From Wocania ichthyoenteri Th78 (GTDB lineage Bacteria; Bacteroidota; Bacteroidia; Flavobacteriales; Flavobacteriaceae): a DNA stretch of 64,000 bases. Position 1 is the first letter of the stretch. Each line of letters starts with the position of its first letter. The position numbers and the translations under genes are program-made. This document shows positions 44,176 through 53,435 of the stretch, in pieces. Where the stretch lies: assembly GCF_000789235.1 (NCBI RefSeq), contig NZ_KN525716.1, positions 2,834,100 to 2,898,099 of the forward strand. The letters run 5' to 3'. Below the pieces are notes generated by a model. The model did no database searches. It saw only the letters and a list, made by a program, of their open reading frames with translations, and was not told the origin of the DNA.

Positions 44176-45240
44176 CTAAAAAGCTGTTATGTCTTTAAGT
44201 TTTACAGTGTATTCTATTCTTTGATTATCGTTAATATCCCAAGTTTCCATCTTAAGATCTGTATTATTTTTATTCCAATTAATTGTGATTAACCCAAAAT
44301 GATTATCCATTATCGGACCTTCTATTCTGTTATTGTTTGGTGTTGCAAAGTGCCAAGTAGAAGAGAGCCCGCTCGATGTAAAGTCGTATATAGGATAAAA
44401 GTCTGTCTCTAATTTTGAAATTTCTGAGTAATGTACATCACCAGAAATAAATAAAACACCATTGGCTTTGGTTGACCTAATCAAATTTAACACACGCTCT
44501 TGCTCATGCGGAAAATTAGCCCAAGCTTCATAGCCATTCCATTCAATTCCAAATTGTGTTCCTGTTCCTATTATTCGTATATCTGCTGGTTTTTGTAATT
44601 CTTTTTCTAACCAAATCCATTGTTCTTCTCCTAATAGAGTGGCATCATTAGTTGTATGAGGCGTATAGTCTTTACCATAAAAACCGAATCTTCTTTCATT
44701 ATCTTTTTCACCATTATAGGACAATAAACTATCACGAAATGTTCGCCCGTCCAATAAAATAATTTGCAACTTGTTTTCACCATAATCATAGCTGTAAGAA
44801 TGATAAATGCCTTTATGTTGTCTTCTAGAAGAGGAATCAGGTTCTTCAAAAAAATCTAAAAAAATGTCTTTTGATTCTTCTTTAAAAGGATATTCTTTTC
44901 CGGCATCATTCCAACCAAAATCATGGTCATCCCAAGTGGCAAGAATGGGTGTGTTTTTCTTTAAATTTTTATAAGTTGGTTTTGTGCCTAATAAATTATA
45001 CTTATACTTAAGTGTATCCATGTTTTTTGTATCACCATAAATATTATCGCCTAAAAAAATAAATAAATCAGGATTATGATTAACGATGTTATTAAAGATG
45101 GTTAACTCGTCTGTTTGATGACCACAAGAGCCAAAAGCAATTTTTGTTGTATGGCTAGCACTAACTGCACGCTTGCTATCTGTTTTACAGGATAAAAAAA
45201 ATAACATTAATAAGAGTATTGCAAAAAAAGATCTATTCAT
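44176..45240 (-). CDS. PhoD-like metallophosphatase/phosphodiesterase (lipoprotein)
   Basis: The product has 354 residues with a lipobox (LMLFFLSC, Cys18). Metal-binding motifs of the PhoD/calcineurin-like fold are visible: FGSCG (36-40), FLGDNIYGD (~61-69), TWDDHDFGWND (~103-113) and ISGDVHYSE (~250). It probably hydrolyses phosphate esters outside the cytoplasm. No Pho-type promoter was recognised. Confidence 0.87.
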   Translation of the reverse strand: MNRSFFAILLLMLFFLSCKTDSKRAVSASHTTKIAFGSCGHQTDELTIFNNIVNHNPDLFIFLGDNIYGDTKNMDTLKYKYNLLGTKPTYKNLKKNTPILATWDDHDFGWNDAGKEYPFKEESKDIFLDFFEEPDSSSRRQHKGIYHSYSYDYGENKLQIILLDGRTFRDSLLSYNGEKDNERRFGFYGKDYTPHTTNDATLLGEEQWIWLEKELQKPADIRIIGTGTQFGIEWNGYEAWANFPHEQERVLNLIRSTKANGVLFISGDVHYSEISKLETDFYPIYDFTSSGLSSTWHFATPNNNRIEGPIMDNHFGLITINWNKNNTDLKMETWDINDNQRIEYTVKLKDITAF

Positions 45241-45337
45241 ATCTATGTTTTTAATTTTTTCTATAGATTATAGCAAACGAAGTTACCAATTTTCTATAAC
45301 AACCAAAAGTATTTATGAGCAAGCAGAAAATAAGCTG

Positions 45338-45345
45338 TACCTTTG
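45338..45345 (+). promoter_or_regulatory. -7 promoter box for DEAD-box helicase
   Basis: TACCTTTG is an exact TAnnTTTG box. Transcription starting just after it would give a leader of about 75 bases before the ATG at 45426. No clear TTG at -33. Confidence 0.5.
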
Positions 45346-45425
45346 CCGCTTAATAAAAAAGAGGTGGTATGTAATTTATAGATTGTCATCTCAATAGTCC
45401 AAAACGGACTTATCAAACACAATAT

Positions 45426-46721
45426 ATGTCATTTAACTCTTTAGGCTTATCCGAAGCCTTGCTAAAAGCTATTAGCAAAAAAGGATACACAACCCCAAGT
45501 CCAATTCAAGAAAAAGCAATTCCACCTATTTTAGAAGGGAGAGATGTTTTAGCCTCGGCGCAAACAGGAACAGGGAAAACAGCAGGTTTCACATTACCAC
45601 TTTTGCATATACTTTCTGAAAATCCAAAAGAGAAATTTAGACCCATTCGCGCTTTAATTTTAACACCAACGCGTGAATTAGCAGCTCAAGTTTATGCTAA
45701 TGTTAAAGAGTACAGCGAGTTTTTAAATTTAAGAAGTGCCGTTATTTTTGGAGGCGTAAACCAAAAACCACAAGCAGCAACCATTCGTCAAGGTATAGAT
45801 ATTTTAGTAGCGACCCCAGGACGTTTATTAGATTTGCAAAATCAAGGATTACTATCGTTAAAACGCATAGAGATTTTGGTTTTAGATGAAGCAGATAGAA
45901 TGTTAGATATGGGTTTTTTACGTGATATTGAACGTATTATGAAAATGATGCCAGAAAAACGTCAAAATTTGATGTTTTCGGCAACGTTTTCAAAAGATAT
46001 TAGAAAACTAGCGCATGGGATTTTAAATCAGCCTATACAAGTTGAAGCTACTCCAGAAAATACTACTGTTGATGCTATTAGTCAGAAAATATATCGAGTT
46101 GCCAAAGGTTTAAAAGCAGGATTGATTATTAAATTGATTTCTGATGGCAATTGGAAACAAGTTTTAGTATTTACTAGAACAAAACATGGTGCAAATAATC
46201 TTTGTAAAAAGATGGTTAGTGCAGGAATTACGGCTGCAGCAATTCACGGAAACAAAAGTCAAGGCGCAAGAACGAAAGCATTAGCAGGTTTTAAAAGTGG
46301 AAGCGTTCGCGTTTTGGTAGCAACCGATATTGCAGCTCGTGGTTTAGATATTCCGTTATTACCCCATGTAGTAAATTTTGAATTGCCAAATATCTCTGAA
46401 GATTATGTACATAGAATTGGTAGAACTGGTAGAGCAGGTGCTAGTGGAGAAGCTATTTCTTTAGTTAGTGCAGATGAAACGACTTACTTGCGAGACATTG
46501 AAAAACTTATAGATATAAAACTTCCTGTGGAAATTATGGAAGGTTTTGAGCCTGATCCAAATGCATCTACTAAACCTGAAAAAAAACAACAACGTCAAGG
46601 AGGAAATAGATCTAGAAATAATTCAAATTCAAGAAACTCAAATTCTAGCGGACAAAAAAGTAATAATTCTAGACGTCCAAAACGTAGTAACGACAGAAAC
46701 TCCAATAATAATAGACGTTAA
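45426..46721 (+). CDS. DEAD-box ATP-dependent RNA helicase (RhlE-like)
   Basis: The product has 431 residues. The Q motif (TTPSPIQ, 22-28), Walker A (AQTGTGKT, 45-52), [17 protein letters not shown] (154-157), SAT, and the C-terminal ARGLDIP and [10 protein letters not shown] motifs are all intact. After residue ~375 a basic Asn/Ser/Arg-rich tail ([15 protein letters not shown]) follows, typical of RNA-contacting extensions in cold- and ribosome-related helicases. Two small genes follow at short distances and look co-transcribed. Confidence 0.94.
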   Translation: MSFNSLGLSEALLKAISKKGYTTPSPIQEKAIPPILEGRDVLASAQTGTGKTAGFTLPLLHILSENPKEKFRPIRALILTPTRELAAQVYANVKEYSEFLNLRSAVIFGGVNQKPQAATIRQGIDILVATPGRLLDLQNQGLLSLKRIEILVLDEADRMLDMGFLRDIERIMKMMPEKRQNLMFSATFSKDIRKLAHGILNQPIQVEATPENTTVDAISQKIYRVAKGLKAGLIIKLISDGNWKQVLVFTRTKHGANNLCKKMVSAGITAAAIHGNKSQGARTKALAGFKSGSVRVLVATDIAARGLDIPLLPHVVNFELPNISEDYVHRIGRTGRAGASGEAISLVSADETTYLRDIEKLIDIKLPVEIMEGFEPDPNASTKPEKKQQRQGGNRSRNNSNSRNSNSSGQKSNNSRRPKRSNDRNSNNNRR

Positions 46722-46726
46722 TTGTT

Positions 46727-46942
46727 ATGAGGAATTTTTTAAAAGAAAAAATTATTGAAGTTTGTAATCGTAAAATAGAACAAAAGGGAACAAATGTTGG
46801 TTTATCATTTTATGCTTTTTTTGCTAATAAAAATGATGACCCAGAATTGTTAATGGAAGCTGCAACGTGGTGGATTTTAACCGAAAAGTTAGACCATTTT
46901 GAAAAGGCAGTAAAGATTAAAAAATTAGTTTCAGATTTATAA
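46727..46942 (+). CDS. Small conserved protein (DUF6500-like)
   Basis: The product has 71 residues: a helical N terminus (LKEKIIEVCNRKIEQKG) and a conserved-looking core GLSFYAFFANKNDDPELLME. I believe this is the DUF6500 family, but from memory only. It begins 5 bases after the helicase stop and ends directly against the next start, so all three form one unit. Function unknown. Confidence 0.72.
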   Translation: MRNFLKEKIIEVCNRKIEQKGTNVGLSFYAFFANKNDDPELLMEAATWWILTEKLDHFEKAVKIKKLVSDL

Positions 46943-47167
46943 ATGGAAACGCAACCCAACAATCCATTACACGGTATAAAATTAGAGCAAATTATAAACG
47001 ATTTGGTTGTGCATTACGGTTGGGAATATATGGGGTATACCATTAAAATTAAATGTTTTACAGATAGTCCTTCGGTAAAATCTAGCTTAAAATTTTTACG
47101 ACGTACGCCTTGGGCAAGAACTAAAGTAGAGAATATGTACTTGAAGATGTTGAAGAATAATCAGTAA
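46943..47167 (+). CDS. VF530-family (DUF2132) small DNA-binding-like protein
   Basis: The product has 74 residues. [22 protein letters not shown] and [20 protein letters not shown] (outlines) are the family hallmarks. The VF530 fold is a small helical bundle thought to bind DNA or nucleic acid. Its start directly follows the stop of the preceding gene, so it depends on the helicase transcript. Confidence 0.9.
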   Translation: METQPNNPLHGIKLEQIINDLVVHYGWEYMGYTIKIKCFTDSPSVKSSLKFLRRTPWARTKVENMYLKMLKNNQ

Positions 47168-47209
47168 AATTTCGAATTTTGGTTTAGCGTTATTAAGAAT
47201 GTTTTGTTT

Positions 47210-48115
47210 TTAATATGATATTCTTTTAATCATTCTTCCAGATATTATTCGTACATCATTAATTGGTTTGCCATCATCATTTGTTTTTATTCCTGCAATA
47301 CTATCAACGATATTCATTCCTTTAACTACCTCTCCAAAAATGGTGTAATTTTGATCTAAGTGTGGTGCTCCTCCAATAGTTTTATAAACTTCACGATGAG
47401 CCTCGGGAAGCTCATATTTCTTTATGGTTTCAAATTCATTATTTGCTAACGAATCAATATTGTATAAGTCAATCTTACTTTTTAGAGAATTGAGTAATAA
47501 TGTATCTTTTTCGGTATAATTTTCCTTGTTTAACAGATCTAATTTTTCTTTCAAATTTACGTATTCATCTATATCCGTACTTATTGTTGGTATATTAATT
47601 ACATTATTAAACGCTATTTGTTTATTAATTTTTTCTAAAGCAATGTTTAATGTGCTGTCAACATAAGGGCCTCTTTGTACGATATAAAATTGAAATCCAC
47701 TTGATAAACGATTCCGATTGAATATATGTCCTGTTCTCGCAGCACCTAAAGCACCACGTTTGTGAAATAGATTAGGTTTAATTTCTGCTTCAATAGTATA
47801 CGATAATTCTGGATCTCCATCCCCTTTGAATACTTCGGAAGGTTTTGTTGTTGGATTTCCTCCTTGAATAACAAAATTTTCAAGTACCCGATGAAAAGCG
47901 ATACTATCATAAAATTTTTGACTTACTAGTTTGATAAAATTATTGCGATGCATTGGTGTTTCATCAGATAAGCGCATAATAATAGTGCCATAATCGGTGA
48001 TCATTTCAACATCTTTTGTGAGGTCACTTTTCATAACACCTTCTTCAATTTGTTTGTCACATCCAAAGAGAATTAATAAAAGGCATCCAAAAATAAATGT
48101 TGTTGCTAGTTTCAT
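47210..48115 (-). CDS. Cyclophilin-type peptidyl-prolyl isomerase (lipoprotein)
   Basis: The product has 301 residues with a lipobox (LLILFGC, Cys19). The cyclophilin core is split: the first half (TDYGTIIMRLSDETPMHRNNFIK, FHRVLENFVIQGGNP) ends near residue ~150. A ~80-residue insert rich in Asn/Leu/Lys follows, and then the second half (YTIFGEVVKGMNIVDSIAG). The FHRV...QGG active-site block is intact. It would assist folding at the outer membrane or in the periplasm. It is 20 bases downstream of trmL and may be read with the trp operon. Confidence 0.88.
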   Translation of the reverse strand: MKLATTFIFGCLLLILFGCDKQIEEGVMKSDLTKDVEMITDYGTIIMRLSDETPMHRNNFIKLVSQKFYDSIAFHRVLENFVIQGGNPTTKPSEVFKGDGDPELSYTIEAEIKPNLFHKRGALGAARTGHIFNRNRLSSGFQFYIVQRGPYVDSTLNIALEKINKQIAFNNVINIPTISTDIDEYVNLKEKLDLLNKENYTEKDTLLLNSLKSKIDLYNIDSLANNEFETIKKYELPEAHREVYKTIGGAPHLDQNYTIFGEVVKGMNIVDSIAGIKTNDDGKPINDVRIISGRMIKRISY

Positions 48116-48135
48116 AGTTGTAAATCTTACTAGAG

Positions 48136-48582
48136 TTAGTGTTTCAAGCCTTCATAAACTACAATACTTACTGCATTTGCTAAATTCAAACTTCTTACAT
48201 GCTTGCTATACAGAGGTATTTTATATAATTTATCAGGATGTATTTTTGTAATAGATTTTGGTAAACCAACCGATTCTTTTCCGAAAACTAAAAACATATT
48301 ATCCCCAAATGGGATATCCCAATGGTTTTGCGTGCCATGGCTTGATAAAAACACCATGTTTTCATCTTTATTTATTTCGAGGAATTGTTCGATACTATCA
48401 TAATACGTAACAGATAAATGTTGCCAATAATCTAAACCAGCACGTTTTAACCGCGAATCATCAATTTCAAAGCCAAAAGGTTTTACTAGATGTAAATTAC
48501 ATCCAGAGCCTAAAGCTAATCGGCCAATGTTTCCTGTGTTGTTAGGGATTTCGGGTTCTATTAAAACAATGTTTAAAGCCAT
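48136..48582 (-). CDS. trmL: tRNA (cytidine(34)-2'-O)-methyltransferase
   Basis: The product is a 148-residue SPOUT-fold enzyme. PEIPNNTGNIGRLALGSG (10-27), LKRAGLDYW (~45-53) and the knot region LVFGKESVGLP and RSLNLANAVSIVVYE are diagnostic. It methylates the wobble base of tRNA-Leu isoacceptors. Its ATG overlaps the trpA stop by one base, so it rides on the trp operon. Co-regulation of a tRNA modifier with tryptophan supply is curious but may be incidental. Confidence 0.92.
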   Translation of the reverse strand: MALNIVLIEPEIPNNTGNIGRLALGSGCNLHLVKPFGFEIDDSRLKRAGLDYWQHLSVTYYDSIEQFLEINKDENMVFLSSHGTQNHWDIPFGDNMFLVFGKESVGLPKSITKIHPDKLYKIPLYSKHVRSLNLANAVSIVVYEGLKH

Positions 48583-49346
48583 TAATTTAAGATTGAATCT
48601 ACAAATTTATCAATACTATTAACACCTTCATTTGTAACATGCTTTACAAAAGCACTCCCAATAATAGCGCCTTTTGCATATTGCGTAGCTTGAGTAAAAG
48701 TTTCATTATTACTTATTCCGAAACCTATAATTTGAGGGTTGCTTAAATTCATATCTGCAATGCGTTTAAAGTACTGTGTTTGCTCATCTCCAAAACCAGA
48801 TTGAGCCCCCGTGGTGCTAGCACTACTAACCATATAAATAAATCCGTTTGAAATAGAGTCAATATATCTAATACGTTCGTCACTGGTTTGAGGTGTAATT
48901 AAGAATACATTTATTAATCCGTATTTCTCAAAAATAGCTTGATATTCATCATGATACACATCAACAGGTAAGTCAGGAATAATTAAACCATCTATACCTA
49001 TTTCTTGACATTTTTTACAAAAAGCCTCAACCCCATATTGAAACATAGGATTAAAATAGCCCATTATAATTAGCGGAATACTAACAGTTCTTCTTATATC
49101 TTTTAGTTGATTAAAAAGCACCTCGGTAGTCATACCATTTTGCAAAGCTTGAGTAGAACTCGCTTGAATAGTTGGGCCATCGGCTAATGGGTCGCTAAAT
49201 GGTAAGCCTATTTCTATCATATCGACCCCGTTTTTTTCTAAATCTTGAATGATTGAAACGGTATTGTTGATGTTTGGATAACCTGCCGTAAAGTATATGG
49301 ATAGTAATTTTTTGTTTTCTTGTAATTTTTGATTTATTCTATTCAT
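48582..49346 (-). CDS. trpA: Tryptophan synthase alpha chain
   Basis: The product is a 254-residue TIM barrel. Catalytic Glu45 (MIEIGLPFSDP) and Asp56 (PLADGPTIQ) are in place, and the phosphate site GFGISNNET is near the C terminus. It cleaves indole-3-glycerol phosphate to indole, channelled to TrpB. A 414-bp repeat-filled gap separates it from trpB, the longest in the operon. Confidence 0.96.
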   Translation of the reverse strand: MNRINQKLQENKKLLSIYFTAGYPNINNTVSIIQDLEKNGVDMIEIGLPFSDPLADGPTIQASSTQALQNGMTTEVLFNQLKDIRRTVSIPLIIMGYFNPMFQYGVEAFCKKCQEIGIDGLIIPDLPVDVYHDEYQAIFEKYGLINVFLITPQTSDERIRYIDSISNGFIYMVSSASTTGAQSGFGDEQTQYFKRIADMNLSNPQIIGFGISNNETFTQATQYAKGAIIGSAFVKHVTNEGVNSIDKFVDSILN

Positions 49347-49350
49347 TTTT

Positions 49351-49375
49351 GTTATTCCTGCGAAGGCAGGAATCT
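49351..49375. repeat. REP-like hairpin upstream of trpA
   Basis: ATTCCTGCGAAGGCAGGAAT: perfect stem ATTCCTGC/GCAGGAAT with loop GAAG, 4 bases from the trpA start codon. It mirrors the hairpin before kmo. Confidence 0.7.
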
Positions 49376-49404
49376 GTTTTTAGTTAATCTTTTTTTATTT
49401 CTTT

Positions 49405-49599
49405 CTGTTCATTTTGTCTTGATACAAAACGAACCAAAAAATCAAGTCCAAGCCGAGGAATTTTTCATCCCGATTTTGTAGGGATGAAAACCGATTTGAA
49501 AACTCCGCGTCGAACTTTGTTCTCCTGTTCTCGGAGCTTTTCTTCATCTATTCTGCACCTTGGCTTTCAATTATGCGAATTGATTTAGGACTTTTCTTT
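49405..49599. repeat. Structured repeat family A, copy 2 (195 bp)
   Basis: Bases 49405-49465 are identical to 28469-28529. At the next position there is a hairpin CATCCC/GGGATG where copy 1 has AAGTTT/AAACTT. The remaining ~106 bases match with about a dozen differences. The gap 49347-49760 also holds a REP-like hairpin on one side and a family B copy on the other; no gene is seen in it. Confidence 0.85.
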
Positions 49600-49675
49600 T
49601 GTTATTTTATTTTCTAATCTCAAATTTATAGCTTTCTTAATTCTTAATTCTTAATTTTAAACTAGTTCTGGTTTT

Positions 49676-49754
49676 GCGTTAGGGATTGATGCGGTATCCT
49701 TTTGCTTTTTTGCAAAAAAAACATAGCAGAAAGCCCGACCCTTGTGGTAACGCC
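49676..49754 (-). repeat. Repeat family B, copy 2
   Basis: Read on the minus strand it begins GGCGTTACCACAAGGGTC and ends TCAATCCCTAACGC. The centre has the near-palindrome TTTTGCAAAAAAGCAAAAGG. It is the best-preserved copy, and ends 6 bases from the trpB stop. Confidence 0.75.
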
Positions 49755-49760
49755 ATAATT

Positions 49761-50942
49761 CTAAATCTTAAAATAATCAATGTAATTCTCTAAATCTTTA
49801 TCGCCACGCCCAGATAAACTTACTACAATAACATCGTTTGGTTTAAAGGTTTTCTGCTCGAAAATAGCTAAAGCGTGCGAACTTTCAATAGCCGGAATGA
49901 TGCCTTCTAATTTGCATAATTCTAAGCCTGCTTTCATTGCATCATCATCTGTAATGGCCATGAATTCTGCACGCTCTGTTTTGCACAAATGCGCATGCAT
50001 GGGGCCAACACCCGGATAATCTAATCCTGCCGAAATGGAATACGGTTCGGTAATTTGTCCGTCGTTAGTTTGCATTAAAAGTGTTTTGCAACCGTGGATA
50101 ATACCTTCTTTCCCTAAAACAGATGTTGCTGCGCTTTCGCCAGAATCTACACCTAAACCAGCGGCTTCAACTGCTATTATTTTTACATCTTTTTCATGTA
50201 AATAATGATAATAGGTACCAGCTGCATTACTGCCACCGCCAATACAGGCTACTACATAATCTGGATTTTCTCTGCCTTCGTGCTCTTTAAGTTGCCATTT
50301 AATTTCTTCCGAAATCACAGCTTGAAAACGTGTTACCATATCTGGATAGGGATGCGGGCCAATAGCTGAACCGATAATGTAATGTGTGTTTACGGGGTTG
50401 TTAATCCAATCTCGAATAGCTTCGTTGGTGGCGTCTTTTAGGGTGCGACTTCCAGACAGCGCAGGAACTACTTTAGCTCCGAGCATTTTCATTCTGGCCA
50501 CGTTTGGCGCTTGTCGTGCAATATCAATTTCGCCCATATAAACAATGCATTCAAGTCCCATTAATGCGCAAACGGTAGCAGTTGCAACACCGTGTTGTCC
50601 TGCGCCAGTTTCGGCAATAATTCTGGTTTTGCCCAAACGTTTTGCCATAAGGATTTGCCCAATGGTATTGTTTATTTTATGTGCACCAGTATGATTTAAA
50701 TCTTCGCGTTTTAAATATATTTTGGTGTTATATTTTTCTGAAAGGCGTTTTGCAAAATAGAGTGGCGAAGGGCGACCTACATAATCTTTTAGAAGTTGGT
50801 TAAACTCCTTTTGAAAACTGGGTTCTGCCATAACCTTCAAATAGTTTTGGCGTAACTCTTCTACATTTGGATATAGCATTTCGGGGATGAATGCGCCTCC
50901 AAATTCGCCGTAATAGCCTTTTTCGTTTACGTTGTAATTCAT
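49761..50942 (-). CDS. trpB: Tryptophan synthase beta chain
   Basis: The product has 393 residues. The PLP lysine is Lys89 in [11 protein letters not shown]. The phosphate-binding GGGSNAAG, and [10 protein letters not shown], are intact. It joins indole and serine to tryptophan. The start codon is preceded by a REP-like pair (50949-51027) that also covers the end of trpF. Confidence 0.97.
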   Translation of the reverse strand: MNYNVNEKGYYGEFGGAFIPEMLYPNVEELRQNYLKVMAEPSFQKEFNQLLKDYVGRPSPLYFAKRLSEKYNTKIYLKREDLNHTGAHKINNTIGQILMAKRLGKTRIIAETGAGQHGVATATVCALMGLECIVYMGEIDIARQAPNVARMKMLGAKVVPALSGSRTLKDATNEAIRDWINNPVNTHYIIGSAIGPHPYPDMVTRFQAVISEEIKWQLKEHEGRENPDYVVACIGGGSNAAGTYYHYLHEKDVKIIAVEAAGLGVDSGESAATSVLGKEGIIHGCKTLLMQTNDGQITEPYSISAGLDYPGVGPMHAHLCKTERAEFMAITDDDAMKAGLELCKLEGIIPAIESSHALAIFEQKTFKPNDVIVVSLSGRGDKDLENYIDYFKI

Positions 50943-50948
50943 AATTTA

Positions 50949-51027
50949 TGTCATTCCCTCGAAGGAGGGAATCTGTTTAATTATTGTTTCTATTTATAAT
51001 GGATTCTGCATCAAGTGCGGAATGACA
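50949..51027. repeat. Inverted REP-like pair overlapping the trpF stop (79 bp)
   Basis: The left hairpin TGTCATTCCCTCGAAGGAGG and the right element GGATTCTGCATCAAGTGCGG share TGTCATTCC/GGAATGACA ends. The right half lies over the trpF stop, so it codes for the last residues LSFRT of TrpF. Confidence 0.75.
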
Positions 51028-51661
51028 AATGTTTTTTAAATTCTTTTAAATCTTCAATATTTTTTAATCCAGGTTCTATTTCAAATTTACTATTCACGTC
51101 TAAAGCGTAACAATATTTTGAAGCTTTACTTTGTTGAAATTTTTTAATGTATTCAATTTGCTTTAACCCAATACCTCCACTTAAAAAGAAAGGTTTAGTT
51201 GATGGGTAATCGTTTAAAACATTCCAATCAAATGTATAGCCGTTGCCCCCTGGTAATTTTCCTTTGGTATCGAATAAAAAATAATCGCAAACATTTTCAT
51301 ACGGTTTTAATGATTCGAAATTGAATTCGTCTTTGATTGAAAATACTTTGATTATTTCGATTTGATGTGATGCTGAAACGAGTTCAGCATGACGTAATGC
51401 ATTACAATATTCTGGTGATTCACTACCGTGTAATTGAACTGCCTGTAAATTATGGGTGTTTATTTTTTCTAATACGAAATCTAATTCTGCATCAACAAAA
51501 ACACCTGTTTTTTTTATTGATTTTGGTAATTTTGGAATATGGTTTGCATTAAAATTCCTTGCAGATTTTTCATAAAAAATAAATCCAAGATAATCGGGTT
51601 GCAATGCTGCAACTTGTTCAATGTTTTCTTGATATTTCATTCCGCAAACCTTTAATTTCAT
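51011..51661 (-). CDS. trpF: Phosphoribosylanthranilate isomerase, with repeat-derived insert
   Basis: The product has 216 residues. Catalytic Cys6 (KVCGM) and Asp131 (LFDTKG) are present, and so is the phosphate-binding SGGI. It converts phosphoribosylanthranilate to CdRP. Residues ~90-99 (RHAELVSASH) come from a REP-like element inserted in frame between QLHGSESPEYC and IIKVFS. The C-terminal LSFRT comes from a second element at 51001-51027. The enzyme looks otherwise complete. It overlaps trpC by 4 bases. Confidence 0.93.
   Translation of the reverse strand: MKLKVCGMKYQENIEQVAALQPDYLGFIFYEKSARNFNANHIPKLPKSIKKTGVFVDAELDFVLEKINTHNLQAVQLHGSESPEYCNALRHAELVSASHQIEIIKVFSIKDEFNFESLKPYENVCDYFLFDTKGKLPGGNGYTFDWNVLNDYPSTKPFFLSGGIGLKQIEYIKKFQQSKASKYCYALDVNSKFEIEPGLKNIEDLKEFKKHLSFRT
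51368..51394. repeat. REP-like hairpin inside trpF
   Basis: GATGCTGAAACGAGTTCAGCA then TGACG: stem TGCTGAA/TTCAGCA with loop ACGAG, within the trpF coding frame. A decayed relative with a similar TACTGAAACAAGTTCAGCA core is at 62045-62068. Confidence 0.8.
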
Positions 51662-52443
51662 TTTTTTAAGGTTTTAATAAACTTGGTTGCACTTGCTCCT
51701 GGATTATCTGTTTTCATAAAGTTTTCACCTATTAAAAATCCTTGGTAGCCATAAAGCTGTAATTCTTTGATAGATTCAATATTGCTAATGCCACTTTCAG
51801 ATACTTTTACAAAATCATCTGGAATAAGTTTGCTTAATGTTTTGCTAGTTTCTAAGCTAACATCAAAGGTTTTTAAGTTTCTATTGTTAACACCTAACAT
51901 GTCTAAACTTGGCATGATAGATTTATGCAATTCTTCTACGTTATGTACTTCTAAAAGTACATCGAGATTTAGGCTTTTTGCAAATTCAGAGAACTTCTTG
52001 ATTTCGTTTTTTGATAGAATTGCTGCAATTAAAAGAATAACATCTGCTCCATAAGCTTTAGCTTCTAATAATTGATATTCATCAATAATGAATTCTTTTC
52101 TTAATAAAGGTAGGTTGCAACTTGCGCGAGCCGTGAGTAAGTCATCTAAAGAGCCACCAAAATATTTGCCATCTGTTAAAACAGACATACCGCAAACACC
52201 AGCATTTTCATATCCTTTAGCTACGTCTTGAACATTTAATGTGTTATTAATAACAGATTTTGAAGGTGAGCGTCGTTTGTGTTCTGCAATAATTCCTGAG
52301 CTACTTTGTCGTAATTTTTCAGCAAGTGAAATATTTTTTCTTTCAAATAAAACAGATTGTTCTAATTGAGAAATAGGAATTAAGCCTTTTCGTAAATTAA
52401 CTTCTACGCGTTTGTCAATAACAATTTTATCTAGAATATTCAT
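51658..52443 (-). CDS. trpC: Indole-3-glycerol phosphate synthase
   Basis: The product is a 261-residue TIM barrel. IIAEHKRRSPSKSVI (outline, catalytic Lys in EHKRRSPS), LLRKEFIIDEYQ (Lys of strand 3), the LEVHN pair, NNRNLKTF and SESGI are all in order. It closes CdRP to indole glycerol phosphate. It overlaps trpD by 4 bases and trpF by 4 bases. Confidence 0.96.
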   Translation of the reverse strand: MNILDKIVIDKRVEVNLRKGLIPISQLEQSVLFERKNISLAEKLRQSSSGIIAEHKRRSPSKSVINNTLNVQDVAKGYENAGVCGMSVLTDGKYFGGSLDDLLTARASCNLPLLRKEFIIDEYQLLEAKAYGADVILLIAAILSKNEIKKFSEFAKSLNLDVLLEVHNVEELHKSIMPSLDMLGVNNRNLKTFDVSLETSKTLSKLIPDDFVKVSESGISNIESIKELQLYGYQGFLIGENFMKTDNPGASATKFIKTLKK

Positions 52444-53432
52444 TTACTCAATTCAATTAATGTGTCTAAACTCTTTTTTGCTTTACCTGAAAGCAATGAT
52501 TTTTTAGCCAATTCAAAGCCTTCTTTATGGCTAATTTGTTTTGTAGTAGCAATTGCTAAACCGGCATTGGCACAAACAACATGGTTTTGTGGTTCGGTTC
52601 CTTTTCCGCTAATGACATTTAAAAATATTTTTGCGGCATCATCAACGGTGTTACCTCCAAAAATAGATTCTTGCTTTATTTGTGAAATACCTAAATCCTC
52701 AGGTGAAAACATGATTTCAGAATGATTTGAAATCACTTTTGTTTTTCCTGTAAGAGATATTTCATCATAGCCATCTAACGCATGTACAATACTATAATTT
52801 TTATCGGTTTGTTGGTATAAATAACCATACAAACGTTGTAATTCTAGATTAAAAACACCAACCATTTGATTTTTAGGAAACGATGGATTTACCATGGGAC
52901 CTAGCATATTAAAAAATGTTTTTACACCTAATTCTCGACGGATTGGTGCTACGTTTTTCATAGCAGGATGAAATAAAGGCGCGTGTAAAACACAAATACC
53001 TGCTTTATCTATAGTACGTTTTAAAAAATCTTCGTTGTTTGAAAATTTAATTCCTAAATGTTCCATAACGTTTGACGAGCCGCAAGCAGAAGACACGCCA
53101 TAATTACCATGTTTAGCAACTTTTATGCCTGCCCCAGCAGATACAAAAGAGGATAGTGTAGATATGTTAAAAGTATCTTTTCCGTCGCCACCAGTTCCAC
53201 ATAAATCAATAGCATTGAAGTCTTTTAAATCGATGGGGACGCATAATTCTAAAAGGGCATCTCTAAAACCTTGAAGTTCTTCAAGTGTTATACTTCGCAT
53301 CATAAAAACGGTTAGAAATGAAGCAATTTGACTTTGATTATACATGCCGTTTGAGATGTTAACCAATACTTGTTTTGCTTCTTCGCTAGAGATGTTTTCG
53401 TGATTTATTAATCTGTTAAGTAATTGTTTCAT
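52440..53432 (-). CDS. trpD: Anthranilate phosphoribosyltransferase
   Basis: The product has 330 residues. DLCGTGGDGKDTFNIST (~77-93, PRPP site), KHGNYGVSSACGSSNVMEHLG, and the anthranilate-binding region HPAMKNVAPIRRELGVKTFFN (outline) are typical. It transfers the phosphoribosyl group to anthranilate. Start 3 bases after trpG. Confidence 0.96.
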   Translation of the reverse strand: MKQLLNRLINHENISSEEAKQVLVNISNGMYNQSQIASFLTVFMMRSITLEELQGFRDALLELCVPIDLKDFNAIDLCGTGGDGKDTFNISTLSSFVSAGAGIKVAKHGNYGVSSACGSSNVMEHLGIKFSNNEDFLKRTIDKAGICVLHAPLFHPAMKNVAPIRRELGVKTFFNMLGPMVNPSFPKNQMVGVFNLELQRLYGYLYQQTDKNYSIVHALDGYDEISLTGKTKVISNHSEIMFSPEDLGISQIKQESIFGGNTVDDAAKIFLNVISGKGTEPQNHVVCANAGLAIATTKQISHKEGFELAKKSLLSGKAKKSLDTLIELSK

Positions 53433-53435
53433 AGC

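Noticed and set aside
24450-51394. The short hairpins as ordinary terminators
   Set aside because: Several lie just before start codons, inside coding regions or within operons, mostly without T-runs, which does not fit terminators.
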